A stretch of 57,601 nt of DNA from JAAZNF01 sp964561025 (GCA_964561025.1 CAZLNM010000016.1:1-57601), one strand, 5' to 3'. Positions 26,212 to 34,745 are shown, counted from the stretch's first letter. Notes: generated from the sequence alone by a model not told the origin. Translations and numbers: made by a program.

Positions 26212-27504
26212 TCACCCCAGGTACTTGGCGAACTGGCGCAGCAGGTCGCGGATCAGGTCGGCGACGTTCACGCGGTTGCGCCGGGCGATCTCGTGCAGGC
26301 GCAGGTAGAGCTCGCGATCCATCTCCACCTCCACCGACAGATGGCACTCCTGCTGCACCTCCACCTCGGCCTGCAGGCGATCCGAACCCTCCCGCACCGC
26401 TTGCTGGACTTTGCGGCTGCCGGTCCCCTTCCGCTGCGGCGGCGGTTCGGGCTCGGGTTCCTCGGCCGGGGCGGGCGCCTCCAGCGCGGGATCGGCGGGC
26501 TCCTCCTCCAGCGCGGGCGCGGGCGCAAGATTCGTCGAGGCCGAGCCGGCGCGGCTCTCCTTGGCCAGCTCCTCGGCGAAGAGCTGGCGGATGAAGTTGG
26601 AGAGGTGAATGGCCGAGGGGTTGAACTCGTGGTGGGACAGGAACTGCTCGATGTCGTACTGCATGTCCCAGGCGCTCTGGTAGCGCTCCTCGCGGTTGCG
26701 GCACAGCGCGCGGTTGAGGATGGCCTCCACCGGCGCCGGCAAGCCCTCGGAAAAATAGCTGGGCGGGTAGATGCGGCCCTCGACCACCGCCCGGATGATG
26801 TCGGCGTCGGCGCTGCCCGAGAACAGCTTGTGCCCGGTGACCCACTCGTACAGCACCACCCCCAGGCTGAAGATGTCCGAGCGGTGGTCCAGGCTGCGCC
26901 CGGTGATCTGCTCCGGGCTCATGTAGGAGAGCTTGCCCTTGATCTCGCCGGTGCGGGTCTCGCTGAGCAGGTTCTCGGCCCGGGCGATGCCGAAGTCCAG
27001 GATCTTCACCTCCCCGTCGAAGGACACCATGATGTTCTCGGGGGTCACGTCGCGGTGCACGATGTTCAGCGGGTGGCCCTCGTCGTCGCTCAAGCGGTGG
27101 GCGTAGTAAAGGCCCTCGCAGGCCGAGGCGGCGATGCGCAGCGAGTACTCCAGCGGGAAGGGGATCTTGCGCGATTCCGAACGGGCCAGCACCGAGCGCA
27201 TGTCGCGGCCGTGCACGTACTCCATCGACAAGAAGTAGCACTTGCCGATGCGGCCCAGGTCGTAGATCTGCACGATGTTGGAGTGGTTGAGCTGGGCCAC
27301 CAGCCGCGCCTCGTTGAGGAACATCTTGACGAACTCTTCGTTGTCGGACAGGTGCGGCCGGATGCGCTTGATGACGATCTTCTTGCTGAAGCCCTGCATA
27401 CCCTCCTGGCGGGCCAGGAAGATCTCGGCCATCCCGCCCACCGCCAGCCGGGAGAGCAGGGTGTACTTGCCGAAACGCTGGGCTCTCTGTCCTTCCGCGC
27501 TCAT
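26212..27504 (-). CDS. Ser/Thr protein kinase with C-terminal ribbon-helix-helix domain
   Basis: The protein has 430 residues. The N-terminal kinase domain is complete: Gly loop 'LAVGGMAEIF', Lys46 (VIK), HRDVTPEN (Asp152), DFG (170-172) and an SPE motif ('MSPEQI'). A Pro/Glu/Ala-rich linker (about 335-370) follows. The last 40 residues (from 'LSVEVEMDRELYLRLHEIA' to 'VNVADLIRDLLRQF') match the beta-helix-helix pattern of ribbon-helix-helix (CopG/Arc-type) DNA-binding domains. No membrane helix is seen. It lies 8 bp after the zinc-ribbon gene, so the two form an operon. The combination suggests phosphorylation-linked transcription control; this is inferred. Confidence 0.88.
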   Translation of the reverse strand: MSAEGQRAQRFGKYTLLSRLAVGGMAEIFLARQEGMQGFSKKIVIKRIRPHLSDNEEFVKMFLNEARLVAQLNHSNIVQIYDLGRIGKCYFLSMEYVHGRDMRSVLARSESRKIPFPLEYSLRIAASACEGLYYAHRLSDDEGHPLNIVHRDVTPENIMVSFDGEVKILDFGIARAENLLSETRTGEIKGKLSYMSPEQITGRSLDHRSDIFSLGVVLYEWVTGHKLFSGSADADIIRAVVEGRIYPPSYFSEGLPAPVEAILNRALCRNREERYQSAWDMQYDIEQFLSHHEFNPSAIHLSNFIRQLFAEELAKESRAGSASTNLAPAPALEEEPADPALEAPAPAEEPEPEPPPQRKGTGSRKVQQAVREGSDRLQAEVEVQQECHLSVEVEMDRELYLRLHEIARRNRVNVADLIRDLLRQFAKYLG

Positions 27505-27512
27505 GCGATCTT

Positions 27513-28589
27513 TCAACCGGACCGGACGGCGGTCCACAAGGCGAAGACCAGCCAGGCGGCGCCGAAGAAGGCGGTCCCGGCCCACAGCTCGGGGATCTGC
27601 AAAGTTTCGGCGGCGACCGCGCAGGCTCCGCCGAGAACGCCATGGATGAGCAGCAGCACCACCACCTTGTCCCACTTGCCCACCGGGTGCTCGCCGGCCA
27701 GGATCTTGCCGCTGTGGGCGTCGAACAGGATGCGGTAGTTCTTGCCGCGGTAACGGTAGGGGAGTTCCCAGACGGGGAGGAACACGAGGTCGCTGCCTTG
27801 GAGGTCGACCCGCACGTGCACGCTGGTGATCCGGTCGGCCTTGCGCTTGCACTCCTTGCGGAAGAACTCCACGATCTGCTCGTGGGCGCGAAGCTCGGCC
27901 TCGGCGCGGGGCACCTGGCCGCTCAGGATGGTAAAACCGGGGACCTGGTCCAGATCGAAATCCTGCCGGCCCGGACCGACGTCCACACCCTCACCTTGGC
28001 CCATGAGATCCACCCCCGGGCTGGGAAGGGTGCCGAGCCCGCGCCCGGCGACGAACCCGCCCCAGTCGGGGACCAGGCTGGGCCCGCCCGGGGAGATGGC
28101 CGGGAGGCCGAACACCTGTTGGGTCGGGCCAGCAGCGCTCACCGGCCAGCAGCTGGCGTGGTTCTCGCGGCCTTCCACCCGGTGCCACACCCCGCCGCCG
28201 CGGCCGGTGGACTGGCGGTTCTGGCCGATCCAGTGCACCTCGGCCTCCATCCATATCCCCCACAGCGGCACCACGAACCCCCGCGCCTGGCCGATCTCCG
28301 CCTTGCGATCGAGATCGGCGGCCTTGAAGAACCCCCGCGCCATCCACTCCCGGGCGGCGTCGGCGAGCTTGTCCTTGGACAGGCGCACCGAAAGCAGGGT
28401 GCGCTTGACCGTGAGCGGGCTCAACGCCGGGCCCTCGTCCCGGTTTAGGATGTAGCTCGAGCCGCAGTAGGCGCAGGTGACCAGGTGATCGTCCCGCCGC
28501 AGGGTGATCGGCGCGCCGCAGCTCTGGCACTTGGCCAGCCGGCCCGGCCGGCCCGTCGTGGAAGGCTCCTGGCGCTTTGCGGGCTCCAT
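27513..28589 (-). CDS. Zinc-ribbon membrane protein of unknown function
   Basis: The protein has 358 residues. The N-terminal zinc ribbon has Cys21-x2-Cys24 and Cys39-x2-Cys42 ('CQSCGAP ... CAYCGSS'). A long soluble middle region follows, including a Gly/Pro-rich loop around 150-205. The C-terminal third has a 'LVFLPVWELPYRYRGKNYRILFDAHSGKILAGEHP' segment, the pattern of zinc-ribbon membrane proteins of unknown role, then two membrane helices (about 305-325 and 330-350). It is the first gene of the kinase-lipoprotein operon. The start lacks a Shine-Dalgarno and lies 6 nt after a TAAGCT -10 box, suggesting a leaderless mRNA. Confidence 0.8.
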   Translation of the reverse strand: MEPAKRQEPSTTGRPGRLAKCQSCGAPITLRRDDHLVTCAYCGSSYILNRDEGPALSPLTVKRTLLSVRLSKDKLADAAREWMARGFFKAADLDRKAEIGQARGFVVPLWGIWMEAEVHWIGQNRQSTGRGGGVWHRVEGRENHASCWPVSAAGPTQQVFGLPAISPGGPSLVPDWGGFVAGRGLGTLPSPGVDLMGQGEGVDVGPGRQDFDLDQVPGFTILSGQVPRAEAELRAHEQIVEFFRKECKRKADRITSVHVRVDLQGSDLVFLPVWELPYRYRGKNYRILFDAHSGKILAGEHPVGKWDKVVVLLLIHGVLGGACAVAAETLQIPELWAGTAFFGAAWLVFALWTAVRSG

Positions 28590-28595
28590 GGGTCC

Positions 28596-28625
28596 AGCTT
28601 AGGGCTCCCGGGCGCGATGGATCAA
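28596..28625 (-). promoter_or_regulatory. Leaderless-type promoter of the zinc-ribbon/kinase operon
   Basis: TTGATC (28625-28620), 18 bp, then TAAGCT (28601-28596), ending 6 nt before the ATG, with no Shine-Dalgarno. Confidence 0.45.
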
Positions 28626-28661
28626 GTTTCCATGGGCTGCTTTGCCTGAATTTCCATCCGC

Positions 28662-28690
28662 TTGCATTCGTCGGCGAGACAGGGTAGGGT
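28662..28690 (+). promoter_or_regulatory. Probable promoter of the Cys-rich lipoprotein
   Basis: TTGCAT (28662-28667), 17 bp, then TAGGGT (28685-28690). GAGGAGAAAG precedes the ATG at 28733. Confidence 0.4.
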
Positions 28691-28732
28691 TCAGAACGGA
28701 TTGGCCATCTGCCCAAATCAGAGGAGAAAGCC

Positions 28733-29233
28733 ATGAGAAAGACATTGTGGGTCGTGGGAGTCCTGGCTCTGGCGGTCGCGGTGATGAGCGCGGGTTGCGG
28801 AAACGCCCGCAAGGTGGAGAGCTGTGACGAGTGCATCCAGGGCGCCACCTACCTGGAAACAGAATTCTGCGTGTGGGGCCAGGGATACTCCGGGCACTAC
28901 AGCCTGTACTGCGCCAACGGCTGCCGCAGTGACGCCGACTGCATGGCCGACTACTGGTGCATGCCCATGGTGGACCAGGGCACACCCTACAGCCATGAGT
29001 ACATGCAATGGGTATGCATGCCGCGCTCCTACTACAACGAGGGGCGCACCTACTACGTGTCCAGCTGCGTGGGCGATCCCTGTCCGACCAGTATGACCTG
29101 CATCGACTCCTCGACCGGTGAGCACTTCTGCTCGGATTCGTGCATCGCCGACAGCGACTGCGTCAGCGGCTGCTGCTACTCCGATGGCATGGGCGGCAAG
29201 TGGTGCGTGCCCTGGACCGGCTATTGCGACTGA
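28733..29233 (+). CDS. Cys-rich lipoprotein
   Basis: The protein has 166 residues. The signal peptide ends at the lipobox SAGC (Cys22). The mature part has about 20 cysteines in repeats such as 'CRSDADCMADYWCMP' and 'CIADSDCVSGCCYSD', the small disulfide module (C-x2-DxDC-x4-6-C) that recurs in other lipoproteins of this window. It is rich in aromatic residues. GAGGAG precedes the ATG. I do not recognise a specific family. It stands alone, divergent from the zinc-ribbon/kinase operon. Confidence 0.85.
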   Translation: MRKTLWVVGVLALAVAVMSAGCGNARKVESCDECIQGATYLETEFCVWGQGYSGHYSLYCANGCRSDADCMADYWCMPMVDQGTPYSHEYMQWVCMPRSYYNEGRTYYVSSCVGDPCPTSMTCIDSSTGEHFCSDSCIADSDCVSGCCYSDGMGGKWCVPWTGYCD

Positions 29234-29423
29234 CGGCAGGCGCTATCGCCGAACGAAACGCAGGGAATCCCCCAGCCCCTTCCGTCCCTTGAGAAGCCGG
29301 ATCGGAACATCCGGGAGGTGGCCTGCGCTTGTGCGCGGCAGCGAAAACGAGTCGCTTACACCCGGGCGCCGCCTTCGGAGGATGCACAAGAATAGTGCAA
29401 GATGAATCGGGCGCTTTTATTTC
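29234..29423. other. Gene-free stretch upstream of the cold-shock promoter
   Basis: No convincing coding region, RNA gene or terminator was found here. Together with the cold-shock leader it makes a 384-bp gap between the Cys-rich lipoprotein and the cold-shock gene. Confidence 0.5.
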
Positions 29424-29452
29424 TTGACAGGTCGGGAACAACCTGTCACATT
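29424..29452 (+). promoter_or_regulatory. Cold-shock gene promoter overlapped by a perfect inverted repeat
   Basis: TTGACA (29424-29429), 17 bp, then a weak CACATT (29447-29452). The dyad TGACAGGT (29425-29432) / ACCTGTCA (29441-29448), with an 8-bp spacer, covers the -35 box and spacer, the usual position of a repressor operator. Confidence 0.5.
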
Positions 29453-29458
29453 TCGTCT

Positions 29459-29617
29459 GGCAAGGAGGTAGTGGCGAGGTTGTCGTCTCGGGTAGACCTT
29501 CCTCGGGGGCGGGTCAACCAAAATTGAAAGGCCGGCAGGAACCGGCGAGACAGCCCTGAAGTCCGGAGGCGGGATGTTCCGCCGCCGGGTAGAGGGGCCG
29601 CAGCAAGGAGAAGAAGA
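29459..29617 (+). promoter_or_regulatory. Long structured 5' leader of the cold-shock gene
   Basis: The leader is about 160 nt from the predicted transcript start. It contains GCCGG/CCGGC (29531-29546) and a stronger hairpin CCGG-a-GGCGG...CCGCC-g-CCGG (29563-29588) just before the AAGGAG Shine-Dalgarno (29605-29610). The E. coli cspA leader has a similar length and works as an RNA thermosensor; the same role here is inferred. Confidence 0.45.
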
Positions 29618-29818
29618 ATGGCAACCGGTAGGGTGAAGTGGTTCAACGATGCGAAGGGCTATGGCTTCATCGAGCAGGAGAACGGCGAAGACGTATTCGT
29701 CCACTTCTCTTCGATCCAGTCCGAGGGCTTCAAGTCCCTCAAGGAAGGCGACACGGTGCAGTTCGAGGTCGCCGAGGGCCCCAAGGGCCTCCAGGCCCGC
29801 AATGTGGTGAAGGTCTGA
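29618..29818 (+). CDS. Cold-shock protein, CspA family
   Basis: The protein has 66 residues and is a single cold-shock (OB-fold) domain. RNP1 'KGYGFI' and RNP2 'VFVHF' are intact, with the family start 'GRVKWFNDAKG' and end 'KGLQARNV'. It is an RNA chaperone or transcription antiterminator that binds single-stranded nucleic acid in the cytoplasm. AAGGAG precedes the ATG. A long structured leader lies upstream and a strong terminator follows. Confidence 0.97.
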   Translation: MATGRVKWFNDAKGYGFIEQENGEDVFVHFSSIQSEGFKSLKEGDTVQFEVAEGPKGLQARNVVKV

Positions 29819-29838
29819 ACGCGAACAGCGCAGACTAG

Positions 29839-29869
29839 ACCGGGCCGGGAAACCGGCCCGGTTTTTTTT
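29839..29869. terminator. Strong rho-independent terminator after the cold-shock gene
   Basis: A 10-bp perfect stem ACCGGGCCGG / CCGGCCCGGT (29839-29848, 29853-29862) with a GAAA tetraloop, followed by eight T. It lies between convergent genes; the U-run serves the plus strand only. Confidence 0.9.
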
Positions 29870-31640
29870 ACCCGGAGAGCCGTTTCGGCAGCCACACCCG
29901 GAAACGCGCCCCGCCCTCGGGAGGGTTGTCGGCCTGGATCCGGCCCTCGTGCTCGCGCACGATCTTGTGGACCAGCGAGAGGCCCAGCCCGGTGCCGCCC
30001 TCCTTGCCCATGGTCACGAAGGATTCGAACAGCCGGTCCCGGATGGCCTCCGGGATGCCGGGTCCGGTGTCGGCGAAGGTGAGCCGGACCTCTTCGCCTT
30101 CCTCGTCCACCTGGATGGCGAAGCGCCCGCCGCCCGGCATGGCCTCGCGGGCGTTGCGGGCCAGGTTGATGATCAGGCGCCGCAGCTTGCCCTCGTCGGC
30201 GCGGATGGCGCCGCCGTAGCGGTCCTGGATGTCCAGCACGACGCCGGAGATGGCCAGCTCGCGCGAGAGCACTTCCGAAAGATCCGCGAACAGCCGGTGC
30301 AGGTACACCTTCTGGAGCAAGAGGTGGCTCTCGCCGCGGGCGAACGACAGCACCTCCTGGACCATGCGGTTCAGAAAGTCGAACTGCGACAGCACGCGCT
30401 CGCTCTGCTGGCGGCGGGTCTCGGCGTTTTCCTCCTCGGCCATGAGCTGGACGTAGCCCGAGATGATGGTGAGCGGCGTGCGCAGATCGTGGATCACGCC
30501 CGAGAGCGCCTGGCCGATGCCGGCCAGCCGGGTGGCCTTCTCCAGCTCCTCCCGGTGGCGCCCGATCTGGATGGCCGAGGCGGCCTGGCCGGCGATCACC
30601 GTGCACAGTTTCTCGTCGTGCTCGGTGAAGTCGCCGTCCCGCCGGTTGAGGAACTCGATGGCGCCGATGGTCTGGCCCGCCTGCTGGAGCGGGACCGCCA
30701 TCAGGTTGCGCACCGAGAAACGCAAGCGGGCCGACAGCGCCTTGAGGTGGCGCGGATCCTCGTCCGGCCGGTTGACCCGGGCCGCCTGCCCGTGATCCGC
30801 CACCCAGCCGGCCACGCCGGCGCCGCGCGGCAGGTGCAGCCGGCGCACCAGCTCCTCCGCGCCGCCCGCCACCGAGGCGAAGATGAGCTCGTTCTGATCC
30901 GGCCCCGACAGCAGCAGGATCGAGCCGGCCTCGCAGTTCAAGAGCTCGTCCGCCTGGCGCAGCAGGCGCGCCAGCATCTCGGACAGCGAGTCGGCGGAGG
31001 CGATCTCCATCTCCAGCCGGTACAGCACGTCCAGCTCCTCCACCCGGCGGGCCAGCGCCTCCTGGGCTTCGACCAGCTCCAGTTGCCGCGAGAGCAGCCG
31101 GATCACCAGCGAGGCGTTCTCGACCGCGATGGCCACCTGGGAGGAGACGGCCTCCAGCAGCCGCTCGTCTTCCAGGGTGAAGTGGCCGGAGAGGCGGTTG
31201 AGCACCTGGATCACCCCCAGCACGTTGCCCTTGCCGCCGCGCATGGGGACGGAGAGGAGGCTGCGGGTGCGGTAGCCGGTCTTTCGGTCCACCTCCGGGT
31301 CGAAGCGCTCGTCCTGGTAGGCGTCCTTGAGGTTGATGGTCTTGCCGTGCCGCGCGGTCCAGCCGGCGATGCCCTGTCCCACAGGCAGGCGGATCTCGCG
31401 GACGTCGGCCCCCAGCGCCACCTTGGACCAGATCTCCTGGCGCGCCTCGTCCACCAGAAAGATGGTGGCCCGCTCGGCCTCGGTGAGGCGGGTGACCAGC
31501 GCGGCCACCCGCCGCAGCAGCTCGTCGAGATCGTGCACCGCGGTCAAGGAACGCCCGACCTCGACCATGGCCTGCGTTCGCGCCTCGGCGCGCGCGAGCT
31601 GCTGGTCCCCGTCTCTTTTGGCGGTTGTCCGTTTCGGCAT
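29868..31640 (-). CDS. Sensor histidine kinase with two GAF domains
   Basis: The protein has 590 residues, with no membrane helix, so it is cytoplasmic. The first GAF domain spans about 40-180, a coiled linker about 180-210, and the second GAF about 215-360. HisKA carries His384 ('HDLRTPL'). The HATPase has N-box 'NLARNAREA', G1 'DTGPGIP' and G2 'GGTGLGLSLV'. It would autophosphorylate in response to a ligand or redox cue sensed by the GAF domains. No partner response regulator is adjacent. It begins 15 bp after the polA stop, so it is probably in the polA transcript. Confidence 0.92.
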   Translation of the reverse strand: MPKRTTAKRDGDQQLARAEARTQAMVEVGRSLTAVHDLDELLRRVAALVTRLTEAERATIFLVDEARQEIWSKVALGADVREIRLPVGQGIAGWTARHGKTINLKDAYQDERFDPEVDRKTGYRTRSLLSVPMRGGKGNVLGVIQVLNRLSGHFTLEDERLLEAVSSQVAIAVENASLVIRLLSRQLELVEAQEALARRVEELDVLYRLEMEIASADSLSEMLARLLRQADELLNCEAGSILLLSGPDQNELIFASVAGGAEELVRRLHLPRGAGVAGWVADHGQAARVNRPDEDPRHLKALSARLRFSVRNLMAVPLQQAGQTIGAIEFLNRRDGDFTEHDEKLCTVIAGQAASAIQIGRHREELEKATRLAGIGQALSGVIHDLRTPLTIISGYVQLMAEEENAETRRQQSERVLSQFDFLNRMVQEVLSFARGESHLLLQKVYLHRLFADLSEVLSRELAISGVVLDIQDRYGGAIRADEGKLRRLIINLARNAREAMPGGGRFAIQVDEEGEEVRLTFADTGPGIPEAIRDRLFESFVTMGKEGGTGLGLSLVHKIVREHEGRIQADNPPEGGARFRVWLPKRLSG

Positions 31641-31655
31641 GAATCGCCTCTCGGC

Positions 31656-34340
31656 TCAGTGCGCCTCGTCCCAGTTCTTTCCCCAGGCGATGTCCACCGT
31701 CAAGGGGACCGCGAGGCGCGCCGCGCCTTCCATTTTCTCACGCACCAGCGTCTGAAGCACGCCGAGTTCATCCTCGGGCGCCTCGAACAACAGCTCGTCG
31801 TGGACCTGCAACACCATGCGCGAGCGCAGCGAGCGCGCCGAGAGCTCGCGGTGGATGTCGATCATGGCCCGCTTGATGATGTCGGCGGCGGTGCCCTGGA
31901 CCGGTGTGTTCTGGGCCATGCGCTCGGCGTTGGCGCGCACGCCGGGGTTGGGGCTGTCGATGTCGGGGAGCCGGCGCCGCCGCCCGAACAGGGTGGACAC
32001 CGCCTTGTCGCGCCGCGCCGCCTCGTGCATGGCCGCGACCCATTCCCACACCCGCGGGTACGAGGCGTGGTGCTGGTCGATGATCTGCTGGGCCCGCGCC
32101 CGCGGCACGCCGAGCTGGCGCGCCAGGTTGAAGGCCCCCTGACCGTAGACGATGCCGAAGTTCACCGCCTTGGCCTGGCGCCGCTGCTCGGAGGTCACCG
32201 CGCCGATGTCGGCGCCGAAGATGGCGGAGGCGGTGCGGGCGTGGATGTCCTCGCCGCGCCGGAAGGCGTCGCAGAAGGCCTCGTCCTGCGACAGGTGGGC
32301 CAGGATGCGCAGCTCCACCTGGTTGTAGTCGGCCGACAGCAGCGCGCAGCCGGGCGCGGCCACGAAGGCCGAGCGGATGCGCCGCCCCAGCTCGGTGCGC
32401 ACCGGGATGTTTTGCAAGTTGGGGTCGGAGGAGGACAGCCGGCCGGTGGCGGTCACCGCCTGGTTGAAGCTGGTGTGCAGGCGGCCGCTCTCGGGGTCGA
32501 GCATCTGCGGCAGCACGTCCACGTAGGTCGATTGGAGCTTGGCCAGCTGGCGGTGGTTCAGGATCTCGGCCGGCAGTTCGTGCGAGGCGGCGAGCGCCTC
32601 CAATACCTCGGAGTCGGTGGAGGCCCCGCTCTTGCCCTTGCGTACCGGCGAGAGCTTCAGCTCCTCGAACAGGATCTTGCGAAGCTGGATGGGCGAGTTG
32701 AGGTTGAACTCGTGTCCGGCCAGCGCATACGCGCGCTCGGCGATGCGCTGCATGTCGCGCGCGAGCTCCTTGCCCATCTCGCGGAGGCGCTCGGTGTCGA
32801 TGCGTACCCCGGCCAGTTCCATGTCGCGAAGCACCGGCACCAGCGGCAGCTCCAGCTCGCGCAGCAGCGGCTCCAGCCCCTCGGTGCGCACCCGCGGCAG
32901 CAAGAGGTTCCACAGGCGCAGGGCGAAGTCCGCGTCCTCGCCCGAATAGGCGGCGGCGCGCTCGACGGGGACCTCGGCGAAGGGGATCTGGTTCTTGCCC
33001 TTGCCGGTCACGTCCTCGTAGGTGAGCGGCGTCAGGCCGAGGAACTCGCGGGTCAGGCTGTCCAGGGAATGGCTGTTGCGGCCCGGATCGAGCACGTACG
33101 AGGCCAGCATGACGTCGCCGCCCACCGGCTCCAGCCGGAGGCCGTGCCGGTGGAGCAGCACGATGGCGTCGTACTTGAGGTTCTGGCCCAGGATGGCGAC
33201 GCGGCCGCCCTCGATCAGGCGGCGCAGGCCCGCCACCACGACCTCGGTCGCGAGCTGCCGCGGCGCGTCCGGCCCGCGGTGGGCCACCGGGACGTAGCAG
33301 GCGTCGCCCTCGGCGCAGCTCAGGCTCACGCCCACCAGTTCGGCGCGCACGGCCGAAAGCGAGGTGGTCTCGAGATCGAGCGCGCACAGCCCGGCCTTCT
33401 CGATGCGAGAGAGCTCGCGATCGAAATCCTCCCGCGACAGGATGATGCGGTAGCGGCCCACCTCCGCGCGCGGCCGCTCCAGAAACAGCGAGCGGGCCAG
33501 CTCGGACATCTCGAACTCGGCCAGGAAGGTCCGCAGGGCCTCCGGCTCCGGCGGGCGCACCGATAGCTCCGCGAGCGAGAGCGGCAGCGGCACGGCGCGG
33601 TTCAGGGTGACCAGGCGCAGCGACAGCCGCGCCGCCTCCGCCTCGGCCATCAACCGCTCGCGCAGCTTGCCGGGCTTCATGTTCGGGGCGGCGGCGAGCA
33701 CCTCCTCCAGGGAGCCGTGCTCCGAGAGCAGCCGCGCGGCGGTCTTCTCGCCCACGCCCGAGACGCCCGGCACGTTGTCGGAGCTGTCGCCCATGAGGGC
33801 CAGCAGATCGGCGATGCGCTCGGGCGGCACGCCCATCTTCTCCTGCACCGCCCGCGGGTCGTAGCGGGCCCCCTTCATGGGGTCCAGCATGGTGACGCCC
33901 GGGCTGACGAGCTGCATCAGGTCCTTGTCGCCGGAGACGATGACCACGGGATGTCCGGCCTGGCGCGCGGCCTCGGCCAGCGTGGCGATGACGTCGTCGC
34001 CCTCGACGCCGGGGACCTCCACCAGGGGCAGGTTGAGCGCGCGCACCGCCCGGCGCACGATGGGGAACTGCGCGCGCAGGTCGTCGGGCGGCGGCGGGCG
34101 GTGGGCCTTGTAGTCCGCGAACATCTCGTGGCGGAAGGTCCGGCCGCCGGCGTCGAAGACCGCGGCCAGGATCTCGGGCCGCTCGTCTTCCAGGAGCCGC
34201 AGCAGCATACGGGTGGTGCCGAACACGGCGTTGGTCGGCACCCCCTGGCTGGTGGAGAGCTTCTGGATGGCGTGGTAGGCGCGGAAGATATACGCGCTCC
34301 CGTCCACCAGGTACACGGCCGACTTTCCTTTTTCGGACAT
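31656..34340 (-). CDS. polA: DNA polymerase I
   Basis: The protein has 894 residues and all three domains. The 5'-nuclease domain (1-290) has acidic metal ligands in 'VFDAGG', 'EGDDVIA', 'SGDKDLMQL' and 'GDSSDNVPG'. The 3'-5' exonuclease appears active: DxE in 'ALDLETTSL' and Exo III in 'YSGEDADF'. The polymerase domain has motif A 'SADYNQVELR', motif B 'RRQAKAVNFGIVYG' and motif C 'QVHDELL'. It fills repair gaps and removes Okazaki primers. The ATG has no Shine-Dalgarno but lies 6 nt behind a TACCGT -10 box, so the mRNA is probably leaderless. Confidence 0.98.
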   Translation of the reverse strand: MSEKGKSAVYLVDGSAYIFRAYHAIQKLSTSQGVPTNAVFGTTRMLLRLLEDERPEILAAVFDAGGRTFRHEMFADYKAHRPPPPDDLRAQFPIVRRAVRALNLPLVEVPGVEGDDVIATLAEAARQAGHPVVIVSGDKDLMQLVSPGVTMLDPMKGARYDPRAVQEKMGVPPERIADLLALMGDSSDNVPGVSGVGEKTAARLLSEHGSLEEVLAAAPNMKPGKLRERLMAEAEAARLSLRLVTLNRAVPLPLSLAELSVRPPEPEALRTFLAEFEMSELARSLFLERPRAEVGRYRIILSREDFDRELSRIEKAGLCALDLETTSLSAVRAELVGVSLSCAEGDACYVPVAHRGPDAPRQLATEVVVAGLRRLIEGGRVAILGQNLKYDAIVLLHRHGLRLEPVGGDVMLASYVLDPGRNSHSLDSLTREFLGLTPLTYEDVTGKGKNQIPFAEVPVERAAAYSGEDADFALRLWNLLLPRVRTEGLEPLLRELELPLVPVLRDMELAGVRIDTERLREMGKELARDMQRIAERAYALAGHEFNLNSPIQLRKILFEELKLSPVRKGKSGASTDSEVLEALAASHELPAEILNHRQLAKLQSTYVDVLPQMLDPESGRLHTSFNQAVTATGRLSSSDPNLQNIPVRTELGRRIRSAFVAAPGCALLSADYNQVELRILAHLSQDEAFCDAFRRGEDIHARTASAIFGADIGAVTSEQRRQAKAVNFGIVYGQGAFNLARQLGVPRARAQQIIDQHHASYPRVWEWVAAMHEAARRDKAVSTLFGRRRRLPDIDSPNPGVRANAERMAQNTPVQGTAADIIKRAMIDIHRELSARSLRSRMVLQVHDELLFEAPEDELGVLQTLVREKMEGAARLAVPLTVDIAWGKNWDEAH

Positions 34341-34346
34341 GCCGGC

Positions 34347-34375
34347 ACGGTATCCGCCGCCACCCGAGGTGTCAA
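34347..34375 (-). promoter_or_regulatory. Leaderless-type promoter of polA
   Basis: TTGACA (34375-34370), 17 bp, then TACCGT (34352-34347), ending 6 nt before the polA ATG. No ribosome-binding site is present. Confidence 0.55.
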
Positions 34376-34387
34376 CCCGCGGGTGAG

Positions 34388-34669
34388 TCAATGAACGGCA
34401 TGCATGGCGTCGCCTACGTTCAGCGGCCCGAAACGCTGGCGCAGTTCCCACAGGCGCACATACATGGCCTTGGCCTCGGCCTCGCGCGGTCCCCGGTAGC
34501 TCTCGAGCCGGGAGAGCAACCGGTCGGCAGCCTCGAGGATGCTCGGGATGAGCAGGTAGGTCATCGGCGGGAAGGCCGCCCGCGCGAGCCACGGCTCGAT
34601 CCGGGACTGTTCCCGGGCCAGCGAGTCGATCTCGTCGAGAAATCCATCCGAAAACTTTTTCCGTCGCAT
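34388..34669 (-). CDS. Small protein of unknown function
   Basis: The protein has 93 residues. It is helical and amphipathic, with no signal peptide or clear membrane helix ('FLDEIDSLAREQ', 'LIPSILEAADRLLSRLESY', 'MYVRLWELRQRFG'). A clean AAGGAG lies before the ATG, which supports it as a real gene. It sits between polA and a membrane protein. I do not recognise a family. An 8-bp inverted repeat overlaps its leader. Confidence 0.65.
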   Translation of the reverse strand: MRRKKFSDGFLDEIDSLAREQSRIEPWLARAAFPPMTYLLIPSILEAADRLLSRLESYRGPREAEAKAMYVRLWELRQRFGPLNVGDAMHAVH

Positions 34670-34679
34670 GCGGCGCTCC

Positions 34680-34719
34680 TTGTCAGAGCCTGCCCCAGGA
34701 TGGCACGAGGGTCTGACAA
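34680..34719. promoter_or_regulatory. 8-bp perfect inverted repeat upstream of the small gene
   Basis: TTGTCAGA (34680-34687) and TCTGACAA (34712-34719) are exact reverse complements with a 24-bp spacer. The proximal arm touches the AAGGAG ribosome-binding site of the gene starting at 34669. Confidence 0.4.
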
Positions 34720-34745
34720 TTTCGCCGCTTGGCGCCGGGAGGGGA

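Noticed and set aside
29459..29617. Known riboswitch class (cobalamin, c-di-GMP, guanidine) in the cold-shock leader
   Set aside because: The conserved boxes of these classes are missing; only simple hairpins are present.
29949..33566. Long open frame on the plus strand opposite the histidine kinase and polA
   Set aside because: The minus strand encodes complete, motif-perfect polA and GAF-GAF histidine kinase genes.
34701..34717. TGGCACG on the plus strand as a second sigma-54 promoter
   Set aside because: The -24 half is good but no GC lies at the -12 position, and no plus-strand gene follows.
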